A stretch of 64,000 bases of DNA from Stutzerimonas stutzeri KOS6 (GCF_000307775.2 NZ_KK020676.1:796458-860457), one strand, 5' to 3'. Positions 28,018-37,785 are shown, counted from the first letter of the stretch. The notes: generated by a model not told the origin, from the letters alone. Made by a program: numbers and translations.

Positions 28018-28610
28018 CACAGGCACCCCTTGGTCGACGGCATCTGCCCGGCCATGCGTGGATCGAGCTCGACGGCCATGCGCAGCGCGCGGCCGAAGGC
28101 CTTGAACACCGTCTCGATCTGGTGGTGGGTATTGATGCCACGCAAGTTGTCGATGTGCAGGGTGACCAGGGCGTGGTTGACGAAGCCCTGGAAGAATTCC
28201 TGGAACAGGTCGACGTCGAACTTGCCAACCACCGCGCGGGTGTAAGGCACATTCATGGTCAGCCCCGGACGCCCGGAAAAGTCGATCACCACGCGCGACA
28301 AGGCCTCGTCCAGCGGCACGTAGGAATGCCCGTAGCGGGTCATGCCCTTCTTGTCGCCGACGGCCTTGGCAAAGGCCTGGCCGAGGGTGATGCCGACGTC
28401 CTCGACGGTGTGGTGGTCGTCGATGTGCAGGTCGCCGTTGCACTCGATATCCAGGTCGATCAGCCCGTGACGGGCGATCTGGTCGAGCATGTGCTCGAGG
28501 AAGGGCACGCCGATGGCGAAGCGCGCCTTGCCGGTGCCATCCAGATTGATGGTGACCTTGACCTGGGTTTCCAGGGTGTTGCGCTCTACGTAAGCCGTAC
28601 GTTCGGACAT
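28017..28610 (-). CDS. hisB: Imidazoleglycerol-phosphate dehydratase HisB
   Basis: Manganese enzyme that dehydrates imidazole glycerol phosphate to imidazole acetol phosphate. The 197 residues are the monofunctional form (no phosphatase fusion). Metal-binding motifs are [15 protein letters not shown] and the second-half [19 protein letters not shown] lies 7 nt before the ATG at 28608-28610; the TTG one codon earlier is a weaker start. It is the first gene of the operon hisB-hisH-DUF2164-hisA-hisF. A TATAAT (28646-28651, minus strand) lies 36 bp upstream and is a plausible -10 element. Confidence 0.97.
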   Translation of the reverse strand: MSERTAYVERNTLETQVKVTINLDGTGKARFAIGVPFLEHMLDQIARHGLIDLDIECNGDLHIDDHHTVEDVGITLGQAFAKAVGDKKGMTRYGHSYVPLDEALSRVVIDFSGRPGLTMNVPYTRAVVGKFDVDLFQEFFQGFVNHALVTLHIDNLRGINTHHQIETVFKAFGRALRMAVELDPRMAGQMPSTKGCL

Positions 28611-28739
28611 CAACAGCTCCGCTGATCGTGGGCGAAAAGGGGCACATTATAGGCGCAAACGCCGCAGCACGGATACGCGCCGGGCTTACTGGACTGCATC
28701 TTGCAGGAACCTGCGCGTCAACCCGCGGAGGTGCCGCCC

Positions 28740-30053
28740 ATGCACGGACGGAAAATGCCTGCGACCCTGCGCTTCATGCTGGCGTCCCGGCGCAGCGAAC
28801 TGCTCGGCCTGGAGGATCTGGCGCGCACCTGCGAGCTGGTCACCCGCATCAGCCAACTGGTGCACGCGCTGCAGAAGGAGCGCGGCTACTCGAACATCTA
28901 CCTCAGCGGCAACGCCGCCCATCAGCGTCAGCAGCTGGACGTGCTAAGCCTGGAAGCCGAGGCGCTGGAGCGCGACGCGCGCCTGGATCTGGATCGTATC
29001 GATCTGGATGCCGTCAGCAGCGCCGACAAGACCCGCCTGTTCACCCGCATCGCCTATGCACTGCACAGCCTCGACGAGCTGCCCGGGCTGCGCCGGCGCA
29101 TCCGCGAGCACGCGATCAGCATGCAGGACGCCACGGCGACACTGGTACGACTGATCGGCGGGCTGCTGGCGGTGGTGTTCGAGGCCGCCGACACCGCCGC
29201 CGATCCGGACATCACCCGTTGCCTGGTGGCGCTGTTCAATTTCATGCAGGGCAAGGAACTGGCCGGCCAGGAGCGTGCACTGGGTGTGGTCGGCTTCGCC
29301 AGCGGCTATTTCCCCGCGGACAAGCTGGAGCGCCTGGAACACCTGCTCGAAGGCCAGGAGCGCTGCTTTGCCACCTTCAGCCGTTTCGCCAGCTCGTCGG
29401 CGCAGGGGCTGTGGCTGTCGCTGTGCGCGAGCGAGAGCAACGTCCAGGCCTGCCGCCTGCGCGACATCGCCCGCCGAACCAGCCCGGGGGCGGCGGTCGA
29501 TCCGCAGCTGTGCGAGCTTTGGTTCGAATTGCACACGCGCCGCATCGATGCGATGAAGAGTGTCGAAACCTGCCTGGAGCAAGACCTGCTGCAACAGTGC
29601 CGGCACAGCATCGAGCGCATCCGCAAGGACCTGCTGAGCCATCGCAAGCTGCTCGACGGCATCGCCGACATGCACGCCGCAGCCGAGCAGGCCAAGCTGT
29701 TCAGCGTACAGGCCAGCGATCTCGATACGCCGCCGCCGGACGGCATGACCGCTATGGTGGCCCGCTCGACCCTGGAGCTGCTGCTGACCCAGAGCGTGCG
29801 CCTGCAGGGCCTCAATGAAGAGCTGCGCGAGGCGCGCCAGGCGCTGGACGAGCGCAAACAGGTGGAGCGGGCCAAGCAGCAGCTCATGCGCCAGCAGGGC
29901 TTCTCCGAAGGCGAGGCCTACAGCTGGCTGCGCCAGGCCGCGATGAACCAGGGCCTGCGCCTGGAGGAGGTCGCCCAGCGCCTGCTGTCGCTGGAACTAC
30001 CGGCATCCGCAAGCGCGTCCGGGCGCACGCAGGGCCAGCGTTCCAGGCACTGA
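28740..30053 (+). CDS. nasR: NIT-ANTAR nitrate regulatory protein (NasR type antiterminator)
   Basis: Nitrate/nitrite-responsive RNA-binding antiterminator for the following transport operon. The 437 residues have an N-terminal all-helical NIT sensor domain (about 20-300, including the [18 protein letters not shown] motif common in NIT domains). A C-terminal ANTAR domain (about 375-435) reads [45 protein letters not shown]. The start at 28740 is chosen because GGAGG lies about 9 nt upstream. It is divergent from hisB and immediately upstream, on the same strand, of the leader it should bind (30296-30388). Same domain order as Klebsiella NasR. Confidence 0.93.
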   Translation: MHGRKMPATLRFMLASRRSELLGLEDLARTCELVTRISQLVHALQKERGYSNIYLSGNAAHQRQQLDVLSLEAEALERDARLDLDRIDLDAVSSADKTRLFTRIAYALHSLDELPGLRRRIREHAISMQDATATLVRLIGGLLAVVFEAADTAADPDITRCLVALFNFMQGKELAGQERALGVVGFASGYFPADKLERLEHLLEGQERCFATFSRFASSSAQGLWLSLCASESNVQACRLRDIARRTSPGAAVDPQLCELWFELHTRRIDAMKSVETCLEQDLLQQCRHSIERIRKDLLSHRKLLDGIADMHAAAEQAKLFSVQASDLDTPPPDGMTAMVARSTLELLLTQSVRLQGLNEELREARQALDERKQVERAKQQLMRQQGFSEGEAYSWLRQAAMNQGLRLEEVAQRLLSLELPASASASGRTQGQRSRH

Positions 30054-30268
30054 AAACAGGCACGCCGCCCTCGAACACCGCCCCTCCTGCCCCGCGGGTG
30101 TGCATCTACCCGCAGACCACCCCGCATCCCGCAGCCGTCGATGTCGACCAGCCTCATCGGCGCGCCGGGACGCCAATCCTTCCGAACTGGCCAAGTGCCT
30201 GATTTGCCGACGCTGACCGGCTCAATCGATGCCGTGCCAGCGCCTGTCGCCGGGTGTCCGTGCATTCC

Positions 30269-30284
30269 TGGCACAGCTTTCGCA
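30269..30284 (+). promoter_or_regulatory. Sigma-54 (-24/-12) promoter of the nitrate transport operon
   Basis: TGGCAC-AGCTT-TCGCA has the invariant GG and GC at the correct 10-bp spacing and differs from TGGCAC-N5-TTGC at one base. It predicts a transcript start near 30295, so the leader would begin just before the first hexaloop hairpin. The 354-bp gap 30054-30407 otherwise shows no gene and no clear NtrC site. Confidence 0.7.
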
Positions 30285-30295
30285 ATGACTCGAAC

Positions 30296-30345
30296 AAGGC
30301 CGGATCATGCCGGCTTCCACAACTCCTCATAGGACAACGGTGTCC
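30296..30345 (+). promoter_or_regulatory. Two hexaloop hairpins: candidate ANTAR (NasR) RNA target
   Basis: P1: GCCGG-ATCATG-CCGGC (30299-30314, extended by AA/TT with a bulged G). P2: GGAC-AACGGT-GTCC (30332-30345). Both have six-base loops; P2 has A at position 1 and G at position 4, the ANTAR target signature, while P1 has A1 but A4. P2 shares bases with the 5' arm of the terminator, so the two are mutually exclusive. Confidence 0.65.
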
Positions 30346-30388
30346 ACGCTCTCCGGCTCAGCCGGTTGGTGTGGCGCCGTTTTTTTTC
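30337..30388 (+). terminator. Leader terminator upstream of nrtA
   Basis: Arm ACGGTGTCCACGC (30337-30349) pairs with GTGTGGCGCCGT (30369-30380), with one bulge and G-U pairs. An inner CCGGC/GCCGG hairpin caps it, and eight T residues (30380-30387) follow. It stops 20 bp before the nrtA ATG, with the AAAGGAAA ribosome site just after, so operon expression requires antitermination. Confidence 0.82.
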
Positions 30389-30407
30389 GCCCAAAGGAAA
30401 TTCGACC

Positions 30408-31739
30408 ATGACCGACAAGCCGCACAACGACCAGCCCAGCGACCTGACCCTGGCCTCGCGCCGCAGCTTTCTCAAGCACTCGATCATCGCCGCCAGCGGC
30501 GTCGCCCTGTTCGGCGGCATGTCGCTGGACATGCGCTCGGCGGCCTGGGCCGCGGGTGGTGATGTGGAAACGCCCAAAGCGAAGCTCGGCTTCATCGCCC
30601 TGACCGACGCCGCGCCGCTGTTCGTCGCCGCCGAGAAGGGCTTTTTCGCCAAATACGGAATGACCGAGGTCGAGGTACTCAAGCAGTCGTCCTGGGGCAC
30701 CACCCGCGACAACCTGGTGCTCGGCGCGGCGAAGAACGGCATCGATGGCGCGCACATCCTGACGCCCATGCCGTACCTGATCAGCGCCGGTATCGTCACG
30801 CCGAACAACCAGCCGGTGGCCATGTCGATCCTCGCGCGGCTGAACCTGTCCGGCCAGTGCATCTCGGTCGGCGAGGAATATCGCGACCTGAAGATCGGCC
30901 TCGACAGCACGCCGTTCAAGGCCGCGCTGGAAGCGAAGAAGGCCAGCGGCAAGAAAGTCAGCGCGGCGATGACCTTCCCCGGCGGCACCCATGACCTGTG
31001 GATGCGCTACTGGCTGGCGGCCGGCGGCATCGACCCGAACGCCGACATCAACACCATCGTCGTGCCGCCGGCACAGATGGTCGCCAACATGAAGGTCGGC
31101 AGCATGGACACCTTCTGCGTCTGTGAGCCGTGGAACGCCCAGCTGATCAACCAGAAGATCGGCTACACCGCCAACACAACCGGCGAGCTGTGGCACAACC
31201 ACCCGGAAAAAGCCTTCGCCCTGCGCAGCGACTACGTGGCGGCCAACCCCAACGCGGCCAAGGCGCTGACCATGGCGATCATGGAAGCCCAGCAGTTCTG
31301 CGAAAAGGCCGAGAACAAGGAGGAAGTGGCGAAGATCTGCTCGCAGCGCAAGTGGATCGGCGCCCCCTACAAGGACATCGTCGACCGCATGAAGGGCAAC
31401 TTCGCCTACGGCACCGGCAAGGTCATCGAGAACCATCCCGAGCAGATGCGCTACTGGGACGACCACGCCTCCTACCCGTTCCAGAGCCACGACCTCTGGT
31501 TCCTCACCGAGAACAAGCGCTGGGGCTACCTGCCGGCCGACTTCGACAGCCAGGCGTTGATTGCCAAGGTCAACCGCGAAGACATCTGGCGCGCCGCCGC
31601 CGGCGAGCTGAACCTGCCCGCCGAGCTGATCCCGACCTCCACCTCCCGCGGCGTGGAGAGGTTCTTCGACGGCAAGCTGTTCGACCCTGAGAACCCGCAA
31701 GCCTATCTGGACAGCCTGACCATCAAGGCCATGGCCTGA
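30408..31739 (+). CDS. nrtA: Nitrate ABC transporter substrate-binding protein (CmpA/NrtA family)
   Basis: Periplasmic nitrate-binding component, equivalent to Klebsiella NasF. The 443 residues begin with a twin-arginine signal (ASRRSFLKHSIIAASG, Arg18-Arg19), so export is probably by Tat. The mature CmpA/NrtA fold follows: KLGFIALTDAAPLFVAAEKG, TMKVGSMDTFCVCEPW-like block, and HDLWFLTENKRWGYLP. The start at 30408 has AAAGGAAA 8 nt upstream. Its leader carries the terminator and ANTAR hairpins. First of nrtA-nrtB-nrtD; no nitrate reductase gene is in the window. Confidence 0.94.
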   Translation: MTDKPHNDQPSDLTLASRRSFLKHSIIAASGVALFGGMSLDMRSAAWAAGGDVETPKAKLGFIALTDAAPLFVAAEKGFFAKYGMTEVEVLKQSSWGTTRDNLVLGAAKNGIDGAHILTPMPYLISAGIVTPNNQPVAMSILARLNLSGQCISVGEEYRDLKIGLDSTPFKAALEAKKASGKKVSAAMTFPGGTHDLWMRYWLAAGGIDPNADINTIVVPPAQMVANMKVGSMDTFCVCEPWNAQLINQKIGYTANTTGELWHNHPEKAFALRSDYVAANPNAAKALTMAIMEAQQFCEKAENKEEVAKICSQRKWIGAPYKDIVDRMKGNFAYGTGKVIENHPEQMRYWDDHASYPFQSHDLWFLTENKRWGYLPADFDSQALIAKVNREDIWRAAAGELNLPAELIPTSTSRGVERFFDGKLFDPENPQAYLDSLTIKAMA

Positions 31740-31765
31740 TAACCGCAACCCGCGAGGAAAAGCCC

Positions 31766-32635
31766 ATGAATGCCAATGTCAAACTGCAGCCCGCCAGCGC
31801 CGAGCCGGTGTCCATCGTCCGCCCATCGCGGCTCGCCACGCTGGCTCGGCGCAGCGGCCGCCACGCGCTGCAGCAGCTGGTACCGCCGCTGGTGATCCTG
31901 CTGCTGCTCGGCGTGATCTGGGAGATGCTCTGCTCCGGCGCCGATGCCGCGCTGCCGCCGCCGTCGCAGGTGATTGCGGAAACCTGGGAGCTGATCATCG
32001 ATCCGTTCTATGCCAACGGCGGCAATGACGTGGGCCTGGCCTGGCAACTGCTGGCCAGCCTCGAGCGGGTCGCGGTCGGCTACCTGCTGGCGGTGGTCGC
32101 CGGCGTCGGCCTGGGCGTTCTGATCGGCCAGTCGGACTGGGCCATGCGCGGCCTCGATCCGATCTTCCAGGTGCTGCGCACCGTGCCGCCACTGGCCTGG
32201 CTGCCGCTGTCGCTGGCGGGCTTCCAGGACAGCCATCCTTCGGCACTGTTCGTCATCTTCATCACAGCGATCTGGCCGATCATCATCAATACCGCGGTGG
32301 GCATCCGCAACATCCCGCAGGACTACCGCAACGTCGCCCAGGTCCTGCAGCTGAACGGTTTCGAATACTTCAAGACCATCATGCTGCCGGCCGCCGCACC
32401 GTACATCTTCACCGGGCTGCGCATCGGCGTCGGCCTGTCCTGGCTGGCGATCATCGCCGCGGAGATGCTCATCGGCGGCGTCGGCATCGGCTTCTTCATC
32501 TGGGATGCGTGGAACGCCTCGCGCATCAGCGACATCATCCTCGCGCTCGTCTACATCGGCGTGGTCGGCTTCGTGCTCGATCGCCTGGTGGCCTTCGTCG
32601 GCCAGCGCATCACCCGCGGCATTCCGGCCAATTGA
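31766..32635 (+). CDS. nrtB: Nitrate ABC transporter permease
   Basis: Inner-membrane permease, equivalent to NasE/NrtB. The 289 residues have about six hydrophobic segments and the conserved EAA loop (around residues 185-210, NVAQVLQLNGFEYFKTIMLP), which contacts the ATPase. The N-terminal part is cytosolic and basic. Located 26 bp after nrtA, preceded by GAGGAAAAG, and followed at 11 bp by the ATPase gene. Specificity for nitrate comes from the family and the NasR context. Confidence 0.93.
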   Translation: MNANVKLQPASAEPVSIVRPSRLATLARRSGRHALQQLVPPLVILLLLGVIWEMLCSGADAALPPPSQVIAETWELIIDPFYANGGNDVGLAWQLLASLERVAVGYLLAVVAGVGLGVLIGQSDWAMRGLDPIFQVLRTVPPLAWLPLSLAGFQDSHPSALFVIFITAIWPIIINTAVGIRNIPQDYRNVAQVLQLNGFEYFKTIMLPAAAPYIFTGLRIGVGLSWLAIIAAEMLIGGVGIGFFIWDAWNASRISDIILALVYIGVVGFVLDRLVAFVGQRITRGIPAN

Positions 32636-32646
32636 GGAGCAACGCC

Positions 32647-33429
32647 ATGAGCTATCTCTCCATCGAACACCTGGACAAGAGTTTCGTGCGCGGCAACCTC
32701 GCCTCGCAGGTGCTCAAGGACATCAACCTGAACATCGCCAAGGGCGAGTTCATCTCCATCATCGGCCACTCCGGCTGCGGCAAGTCGACGGTGCTGAACA
32801 TCGTCGCCGGGCTGCTCGACCCCAGTCTCGGCGGCGTGATCCTCGACGGCAAGGAAGTCCGCGGCCCCGGACCGGACCGCAGCATGGTGTTCCAGAACCA
32901 CTCGCTGCTGCCCTGGCTGACCGTCTACGAGAACGTCGAAGTGGCGGTGAACAAGCTGTTCAAGCGCAGCATGAACAAGCGCGAGCGGCGCGACTGGATC
33001 GAGCACAACCTGGCGCTGGTGAACATGGGCCACGCGCTGAACAAGTATCCGCAGGAAATCTCCGGCGGCATGAAGCAGCGCGTCGGCATCGCCCGCGCGC
33101 TGGCGATGAAGCCCAAGGTGCTGCTGCTCGACGAGCCCTTTGGCGCCCTCGATGCGCTGACCCGCGCGCACCTGCAGGACGAGGTGATGAAGATCCAGAA
33201 GGACCTGGGCAACACCATGATGATGATCACCCACGATGTCGACGAAGCCGTGCTGCTCTCCGACCGCATCGTGATGATGACCAACGGCCCCTCGGCGACC
33301 ATCGGCGAGATCCTCGAGGTGAAGCTGCCGCGCCCGCGCGACCGCATCGCCCTGGCCGACGACCCCGAGTACAACCACTACCGCCGCGCGGTGCTGAGCT
33401 TTCTCCACGAGCGCCATCGCCTGCATTGA
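32647..33429 (+). CDS. nrtD: Nitrate ABC transporter ATP-binding protein
   Basis: ATPase of the nitrate importer, equivalent to Klebsiella NasD and cyanobacterial NrtD (not the fused NrtC). The 260 residues have Walker A GHSGCGKST (40-48), signature ISGGMKQRVGIARALA, Walker B VLLLDEPFGALDA and the switch His in MMITHDVDEA. GGAGCAACGCC precedes the ATG at 32647. Last gene of the operon; no terminator with a U-tract is obvious after it. Confidence 0.94.
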   Translation: MSYLSIEHLDKSFVRGNLASQVLKDINLNIAKGEFISIIGHSGCGKSTVLNIVAGLLDPSLGGVILDGKEVRGPGPDRSMVFQNHSLLPWLTVYENVEVAVNKLFKRSMNKRERRDWIEHNLALVNMGHALNKYPQEISGGMKQRVGIARALAMKPKVLLLDEPFGALDALTRAHLQDEVMKIQKDLGNTMMMITHDVDEAVLLSDRIVMMTNGPSATIGEILEVKLPRPRDRIALADDPEYNHYRRAVLSFLHERHRLH

Positions 33430-33517
33430 CGGGTGCGCCCACCGCCGGCGTCTCGTGCGCTGGCGGCGGTTCGGCGTATCCTTGCCGGCACTTCTGCTCA
33501 GCCGTCGCAAGGTCGCC

Positions 33518-33916
33518 ATGCCCGTCTACGTCGAATCCGTCACCCAGCCAAGCCCGCAGGATTTAACCGATCTGGCGAAAATCTATGCCGATGCGCCCGA
33601 ATGGCTGCTGACGCCCTATGCCAGCGCCGACGCGCTGATCGCGGCGGCGCTGGCCGATGGCAGCCTGATCGCCGGGCGCTTCAACGACCGCCTGCTCGGT
33701 GCCGCCCTGCTGCAGCGCGGCGACGAAGCCTGGCGTCTGTCGCACCTGTGCGTGCGCAAAGTCACCCGCAAACGCGGTGTCGGCCGCCGGCTGCTGGAAG
33801 AAACCCAGCGCCAGGCCGCCGAGGCCGGCAAGCCGCTGCGCCTGGCCGCGCCCGCAGGGCATCCGGAAGCCGCCACCCTGGCGGCACGAACCCATCTGCC
33901 GCTGGACCCGCTGTAG
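33518..33916 (+). CDS. PanZ-like GNAT acetyl-CoA sensor
   Basis: 132-residue GNAT protein related to PanZ/PanM, which in E. coli binds acetyl-CoA and promotes PanD maturation. The family blocks are LAKIYADAPEW, AGRFNDRLLGAALL, and the acetyl-CoA loop LCVRKVTRKRGVGRRLLEET (R-x-x-G-x-G/A type). The ATG at 33518 is preferred; an earlier start at 33455 lacks similarity. The C-terminus is short and rich in Ala and Pro (HLPLDPL). Stands alone between the nitrate operon and asmA. The link to PanD here is inferred from the family. Confidence 0.85.
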   Translation: MPVYVESVTQPSPQDLTDLAKIYADAPEWLLTPYASADALIAAALADGSLIAGRFNDRLLGAALLQRGDEAWRLSHLCVRKVTRKRGVGRRLLEETQRQAAEAGKPLRLAAPAGHPEAATLAARTHLPLDPL

Positions 33917-33923
33917 ATACGAC

Positions 33924-33953
33924 GGCGGGCTGAATGGTGGGCTGAAGCCCGCC
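33924..33953. terminator. Hairpin after the PanZ-like gene
   Basis: GGCGGGCT (33924-33931) and AGCCCGCC (33946-33953) form a perfect 8-bp stem with a 14-nt loop. No U-tract follows, so termination would be weak; it may be a mobile or mRNA-end hairpin. Confidence 0.45.
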
Positions 33954-34139
33954 CTGCTCAGTGCCGGGACCAACGCCAAGACCTTGCACCGGCTGAATCG
34001 CCTGCATGCCCGGCGCTTCGACCCGTCGTGCGGAACCAGCACCCCGGACGCCACTCCAACGCCGACCGCATTCCCGACATGGGAAGGCACGGGGCTATAC
34101 TCGGCACTTTTCTGATCGCTCATCTACAAGGATTCGTCC

Positions 34140-36362
34140 ATGAAATCGCTCGGCAAAATCCTGGGTCTGGTCTTTCTCGGGCTGTTGCTGATCGTCGTGG
34201 CGGCGGGCTTCGCCCTGACCCACCTATTCGATCCCAACGACTACAAGGACGAGATCCGCGACCTGGCGCGCAGCAAGGCCGGTCTCGAACTGGACATCAA
34301 AGGCGACATCGGCTGGAGCCTGTTCCCCTGGCTTGGCCTGGAGCTGCACGAAACCACCCTGGCCAGCACGCAGACACCCGAGCAGCCGTTCGCCGACCTG
34401 CGCATGCTCGGCCTGTCGGTGCGGGTGATGCCACTGCTGAGCCGCGAAGTGCAGATGAGCGATATCACGGTCAACGGCCTCAACCTCACCCTGAGCCGTG
34501 ACGAGCAGGGCCGCGGCAACTGGGAAGGCGTCGGCCAGCCGGCCAGGCAGCCCGAGCAAACTGCGCAAGGCCCGGACGCGAGCGAACCGCAGCTGGAGGC
34601 CGAGGCAGCCCCCGCATCACGCAGCAGGCCACTGAGCCTGGACATCGACAGCCTGACCGCCAGCGATGCCCGCGTCACCTACCACGACGCCAGGACCGGC
34701 CAGCAATACAGCGCCGAAGGCATCGAGCTGAGCACCGGCGCGATCCGCGAAGGCAGCCCGATTCCGCTCAAGCTCAATGCCTTCTTCGGCAGCAACCAGC
34801 CGGTGATGCGTGCACGCACCGAACTGCAAGGCGCGCTGCGCTTCGACAACCAGCTCAAGCGCTACCAGTTCGAGGACATGCGCCTGTCCGGCGAGGCCTC
34901 CGGCGAGCCCCTGCAGGGCAAGACGCTGAGCTTCAGCGCCCAGGGCCAGTTGCTGGTGGATCTCGCCGCGCAGATCGCCGAATGGAACAGCCTGAAGTTC
35001 ACCGCCAACCAGCTGCGCGGCCTTGGCGAGCTGAAAGTGCGCGACCTGCAGAGCGAGCCGAAGATCAGCGGCGCAGTGACCGTGGCCCAGTTCAACCTGC
35101 GCGAGTTTCTCCAGGGCACCGGCCAGCAACTGCCGGCCATGGCTGACGCTGCCGCACTGAGCAGGGCCGAGCTGGTCAGTCGCCTGAGCGGAACGCCGAA
35201 CAGCCTGGCGCTGGAAGAGCTGACCCTGAAGCTGGACGACAGCACCTTCACTGGCCGCATCGCCATCAGCGACTTCGCTCGCCAGGCACTGCGCGTCGAT
35301 CTCAAGGGCGACCGCTTCGACCTCGACCGCTACCTGCCGCCACCGAGCAAGGACGACTCCGCCGGCGCGGCACGCGCGAGCGAGGTCCAGAGCACCCGGG
35401 CCAGCGCCGTCGGCAACGGCACCACGCCCCTGCCCGATGCGCCGACCCAGGCGGCCTGGAGCGAGGCATCGGTGCTGCCGCTGGAGCAGTTGCGCAAGCT
35501 CGACAGTGAGCTCGATCTGGCCATCGGCAGCCTGACCGCAATGAAGATCCCGCTGGACGGCTTCAACCTCAAGGCTCGTGCCCGCAACGGCCTGCTGACC
35601 CTGCAGGAACTGCGCGGCGGGCTGTATGGCGGCCGCCTGGACGGCTCGGCCAGCCTCGACGTGCGCCCCGCCCAGCCGCTGCTGACGCTGCAAAGCCGCT
35701 TCAATGGCGTGCCGGTCGAGCGCCTGCTGGAAAGCCAGGACGAGGACGTGGTGGTCAAGGGCCTGCTGAACCTGGACGCCGACCTGCGCACCCAGGGCAA
35801 CAGCGAGAAGGACTGGATCGACAACCTCAACGGCAAGGTCGGTTTCATCATCGACAACGGCATGCTGGTCGACGCCAACCTCGAGCAGCAGCTGTGCCGC
35901 GCCATCGCCACCCTCAACCGCAAGCCGCTTAGCGGTGAGCCACGCAGCAAGGACACGCCGTTCCGCGAGCTCAAGGGCAACCTGACGCTGCGCAACGGCA
36001 TCGCCAGCAACCCCGACCTCAAGGCCAGCATTCCGGGCCTGACCGTCAACGGCAACGGCGACGTCGATCTGCGCGTGCTGGGCATGGACTACCGCGTCGG
36101 CATCGTCATCGAGGGCGACAAGGGCGCCATGCCGGACCCGGCCTGCCAGGTAAACGAGCGCTACGTCGGCATCGAATGGCCGCTGCGCTGCCGCGGCCCG
36201 CTGGAACTGGGCGCCAAGGCCTGCCGCTTCGACAATGACGCACTGGGCAAGGTCGCCGCGCGCCTGGCCGGCGAGAAGCTCAGCGAGAAGATCGAGGAGA
36301 AGCTCGGCGACAAGGTCAGTCCGGAGCTCAAGGACGCCCTCAAGGGTCTGTTCAAGCGATGA
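34140..36362 (+). CDS. AsmA family protein
   Basis: 740-residue envelope protein of the AsmA/bridge-like family, thought to act in outer-membrane biogenesis or lipid transport. One N-terminal membrane helix (about 6-25, ILGLVFLGLLLIVVAAGFAL) anchors a large periplasmic part. The AsmA N-terminal domain (DPNDYKDEIRDLARSKAGLELDIKGDIGWSLFPWLGLEL) and C-terminal AsmA domain (GLLNLDADLRTQGNSEKDWID, LKGNLTLRNGIA, GDVDLRVLGMDYRVGIVIEG) are clear, with a low-complexity Ala/Ser linker near 410-440. Overlaps mutY (ATGA). Confidence 0.93.
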   Translation: MKSLGKILGLVFLGLLLIVVAAGFALTHLFDPNDYKDEIRDLARSKAGLELDIKGDIGWSLFPWLGLELHETTLASTQTPEQPFADLRMLGLSVRVMPLLSREVQMSDITVNGLNLTLSRDEQGRGNWEGVGQPARQPEQTAQGPDASEPQLEAEAAPASRSRPLSLDIDSLTASDARVTYHDARTGQQYSAEGIELSTGAIREGSPIPLKLNAFFGSNQPVMRARTELQGALRFDNQLKRYQFEDMRLSGEASGEPLQGKTLSFSAQGQLLVDLAAQIAEWNSLKFTANQLRGLGELKVRDLQSEPKISGAVTVAQFNLREFLQGTGQQLPAMADAAALSRAELVSRLSGTPNSLALEELTLKLDDSTFTGRIAISDFARQALRVDLKGDRFDLDRYLPPPSKDDSAGAARASEVQSTRASAVGNGTTPLPDAPTQAAWSEASVLPLEQLRKLDSELDLAIGSLTAMKIPLDGFNLKARARNGLLTLQELRGGLYGGRLDGSASLDVRPAQPLLTLQSRFNGVPVERLLESQDEDVVVKGLLNLDADLRTQGNSEKDWIDNLNGKVGFIIDNGMLVDANLEQQLCRAIATLNRKPLSGEPRSKDTPFRELKGNLTLRNGIASNPDLKASIPGLTVNGNGDVDLRVLGMDYRVGIVIEGDKGAMPDPACQVNERYVGIEWPLRCRGPLELGAKACRFDNDALGKVAARLAGEKLSEKIEEKLGDKVSPELKDALKGLFKR

Positions 36363-37426
36363 CTCCTGAACAGTTCGGCATGGCGGTCCTCGACTGGTTC
36401 GACCGCCATGGCCGCAAGGACCTGCCCTGGCAGCAGAACATCACGCCGTACCGGGTGTGGGTGTCGGAGATCATGCTGCAGCAGACTCAGGTCAGCACCG
36501 TGCTCGGCTACTTCGACCGCTTCATGGAAGCGCTGCCGACGGTCGAAGCGCTCGCCGCCGCGGCCGAAGACGAAGTGCTGCACCTGTGGACCGGCCTCGG
36601 CTACTACAGCCGCGCACGCAATCTGCACAAGACCGCCAAGCTCATTACTGCTGAACATGGCGGTGTTTTCCCGGCGGATGTCGACCGCCTTGCCGAATTT
36701 CCTGGCATCGGCCGTTCCACGGCCGGAGCCATCGCCAGCATCAGCCTGGGCCTGCGCGCGCCGATCCTCGACGGCAACGTCAAGCGTGTGCTGGCCCGCT
36801 ATGTCGCCCAGGACGGCTATCCCGGCGAGCCGAAGGTGGCTCGCCAGCTGTGGGCGGTAGCCGACCGCTTCACCCCGCAGCAGCGGGTCAACCATTACAC
36901 CCAGGCGATGATGGATCTCGGCGCCACGCTGTGTACCCGCAGCCGGCCGAGTTGCCTGCTCTGCCCGCTCAAGGACGGCTGCCGCGCCCATCTGCTCGGG
37001 CGCGAAACCGAATTCCCGGTGCCCAAGCCGCGCAAGGCACTGCCGCAGAGGCGCACGCTGATGCCGCTGCTGGCCAACCGCGACGGCGCCATCCTGCTGT
37101 ACCGGCGCCCTTCCACCGGCCTCTGGGGCGGGCTCTGGAGCCTGCCGGAGCTGGAAGACCTCGCGGCCCTCGATCCACTGGCAGAACGCCATGCCCTGCA
37201 GCTGGAAGATCGTCGCGAGCTGCCGGGGCTGACCCATACCTTCAGCCATTTCCAGCTGACCATCGAGCCCTGGCTGATCAGGGTCAAGTCCGCGGCCGAC
37301 GCCGTGGCCGAGGCCGACTGGCTCTGGTATAACCTCGCCACCCCGCCGCGCCTCGGCCTTGCCGCGCCGGTTAAGACACTGCTCAAGCGCGCCGCCGCTG
37401 AATTGAATGCAGGAGAAGCCTCATGA
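36359..37426 (+). CDS. mutY: A/G-specific adenine DNA glycosylase MutY
   Basis: Removes adenine opposite 8-oxoguanine. The 355 residues carry all key groups: catalytic Glu37 in [10 protein letters not shown], the helix-hairpin-helix [14 protein letters not shown], catalytic Asp138 in [10 protein letters not shown], and the 4Fe-4S cluster cysteines Cys192, Cys199, Cys202 and Cys208. The C-terminal NUDIX-like domain (about 230-350) recognises oxoG. It starts within the asmA stop and ends within the yggX start, so asmA-mutY-yggX are coupled. In E. coli mutY is also followed by yggX. Confidence 0.97.
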   Translation: MTPEQFGMAVLDWFDRHGRKDLPWQQNITPYRVWVSEIMLQQTQVSTVLGYFDRFMEALPTVEALAAAAEDEVLHLWTGLGYYSRARNLHKTAKLITAEHGGVFPADVDRLAEFPGIGRSTAGAIASISLGLRAPILDGNVKRVLARYVAQDGYPGEPKVARQLWAVADRFTPQQRVNHYTQAMMDLGATLCTRSRPSCLLCPLKDGCRAHLLGRETEFPVPKPRKALPQRRTLMPLLANRDGAILLYRRPSTGLWGGLWSLPELEDLAALDPLAERHALQLEDRRELPGLTHTFSHFQLTIEPWLIRVKSAADAVAEADWLWYNLATPPRLGLAAPVKTLLKRAAAELNAGEAS

Positions 37427-37695
37427 CCCGCACCGTGAATTGCCGCAAGTACAACGAAGAACTCCCCGGCCTCGACCGCCCGCCGTTTCCAGGCCAGAAA
37501 GGCGAGGACATCTACAACAACATCTCCAGGCAGGCCTGGGACGACTGGCAGAAGCATCAGACTATGCTGATCAACGAGCGCCGGCTGAACATGATGAACG
37601 CCGAGGACCGCAAGTTCCTTCAGGGCGAGATGGACAAGTTCTTCTCCGGCGAGGATTACGCCAAGGCCGAAGGCTACGTGCCACCGAGCGAATGA
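37423..37695 (+). CDS. yggX: Probable Fe(II)-trafficking protein YggX
   Basis: Oxidative damage protection protein of 90 residues. It begins [27 protein letters not shown], with the conserved Cys7, then [23 protein letters not shown] and the [17 protein letters not shown] block, all typical of the YggX family. It protects iron-sulfur enzymes and is thought to handle labile iron. Coupled to mutY by ATGA overlap. A tRNA-Phe gene follows. Confidence 0.95.
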   Translation: MTRTVNCRKYNEELPGLDRPPFPGQKGEDIYNNISRQAWDDWQKHQTMLINERRLNMMNAEDRKFLQGEMDKFFSGEDYAKAEGYVPPSE

Positions 37696-37745
37696 CCGTC
37701 GGCTACGCTAAGCGCCCGTCCGGATTAAATATTTCCGGACCACGC

Positions 37746-37774
37746 TTGACAGGCAAAAGCCAAATCCGTCTAAT
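37746..37774 (+). promoter_or_regulatory. Sigma-70 promoter of tRNA-Phe
   Basis: TTGACA (37746-37751), a 17-bp spacer and TCTAAT (37769-37774), 11 bp before the tRNA 5' end. A near-consensus promoter, as expected for a stable RNA gene. Confidence 0.75.
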
Positions 37775-37785
37775 AGCGCCCCGTT

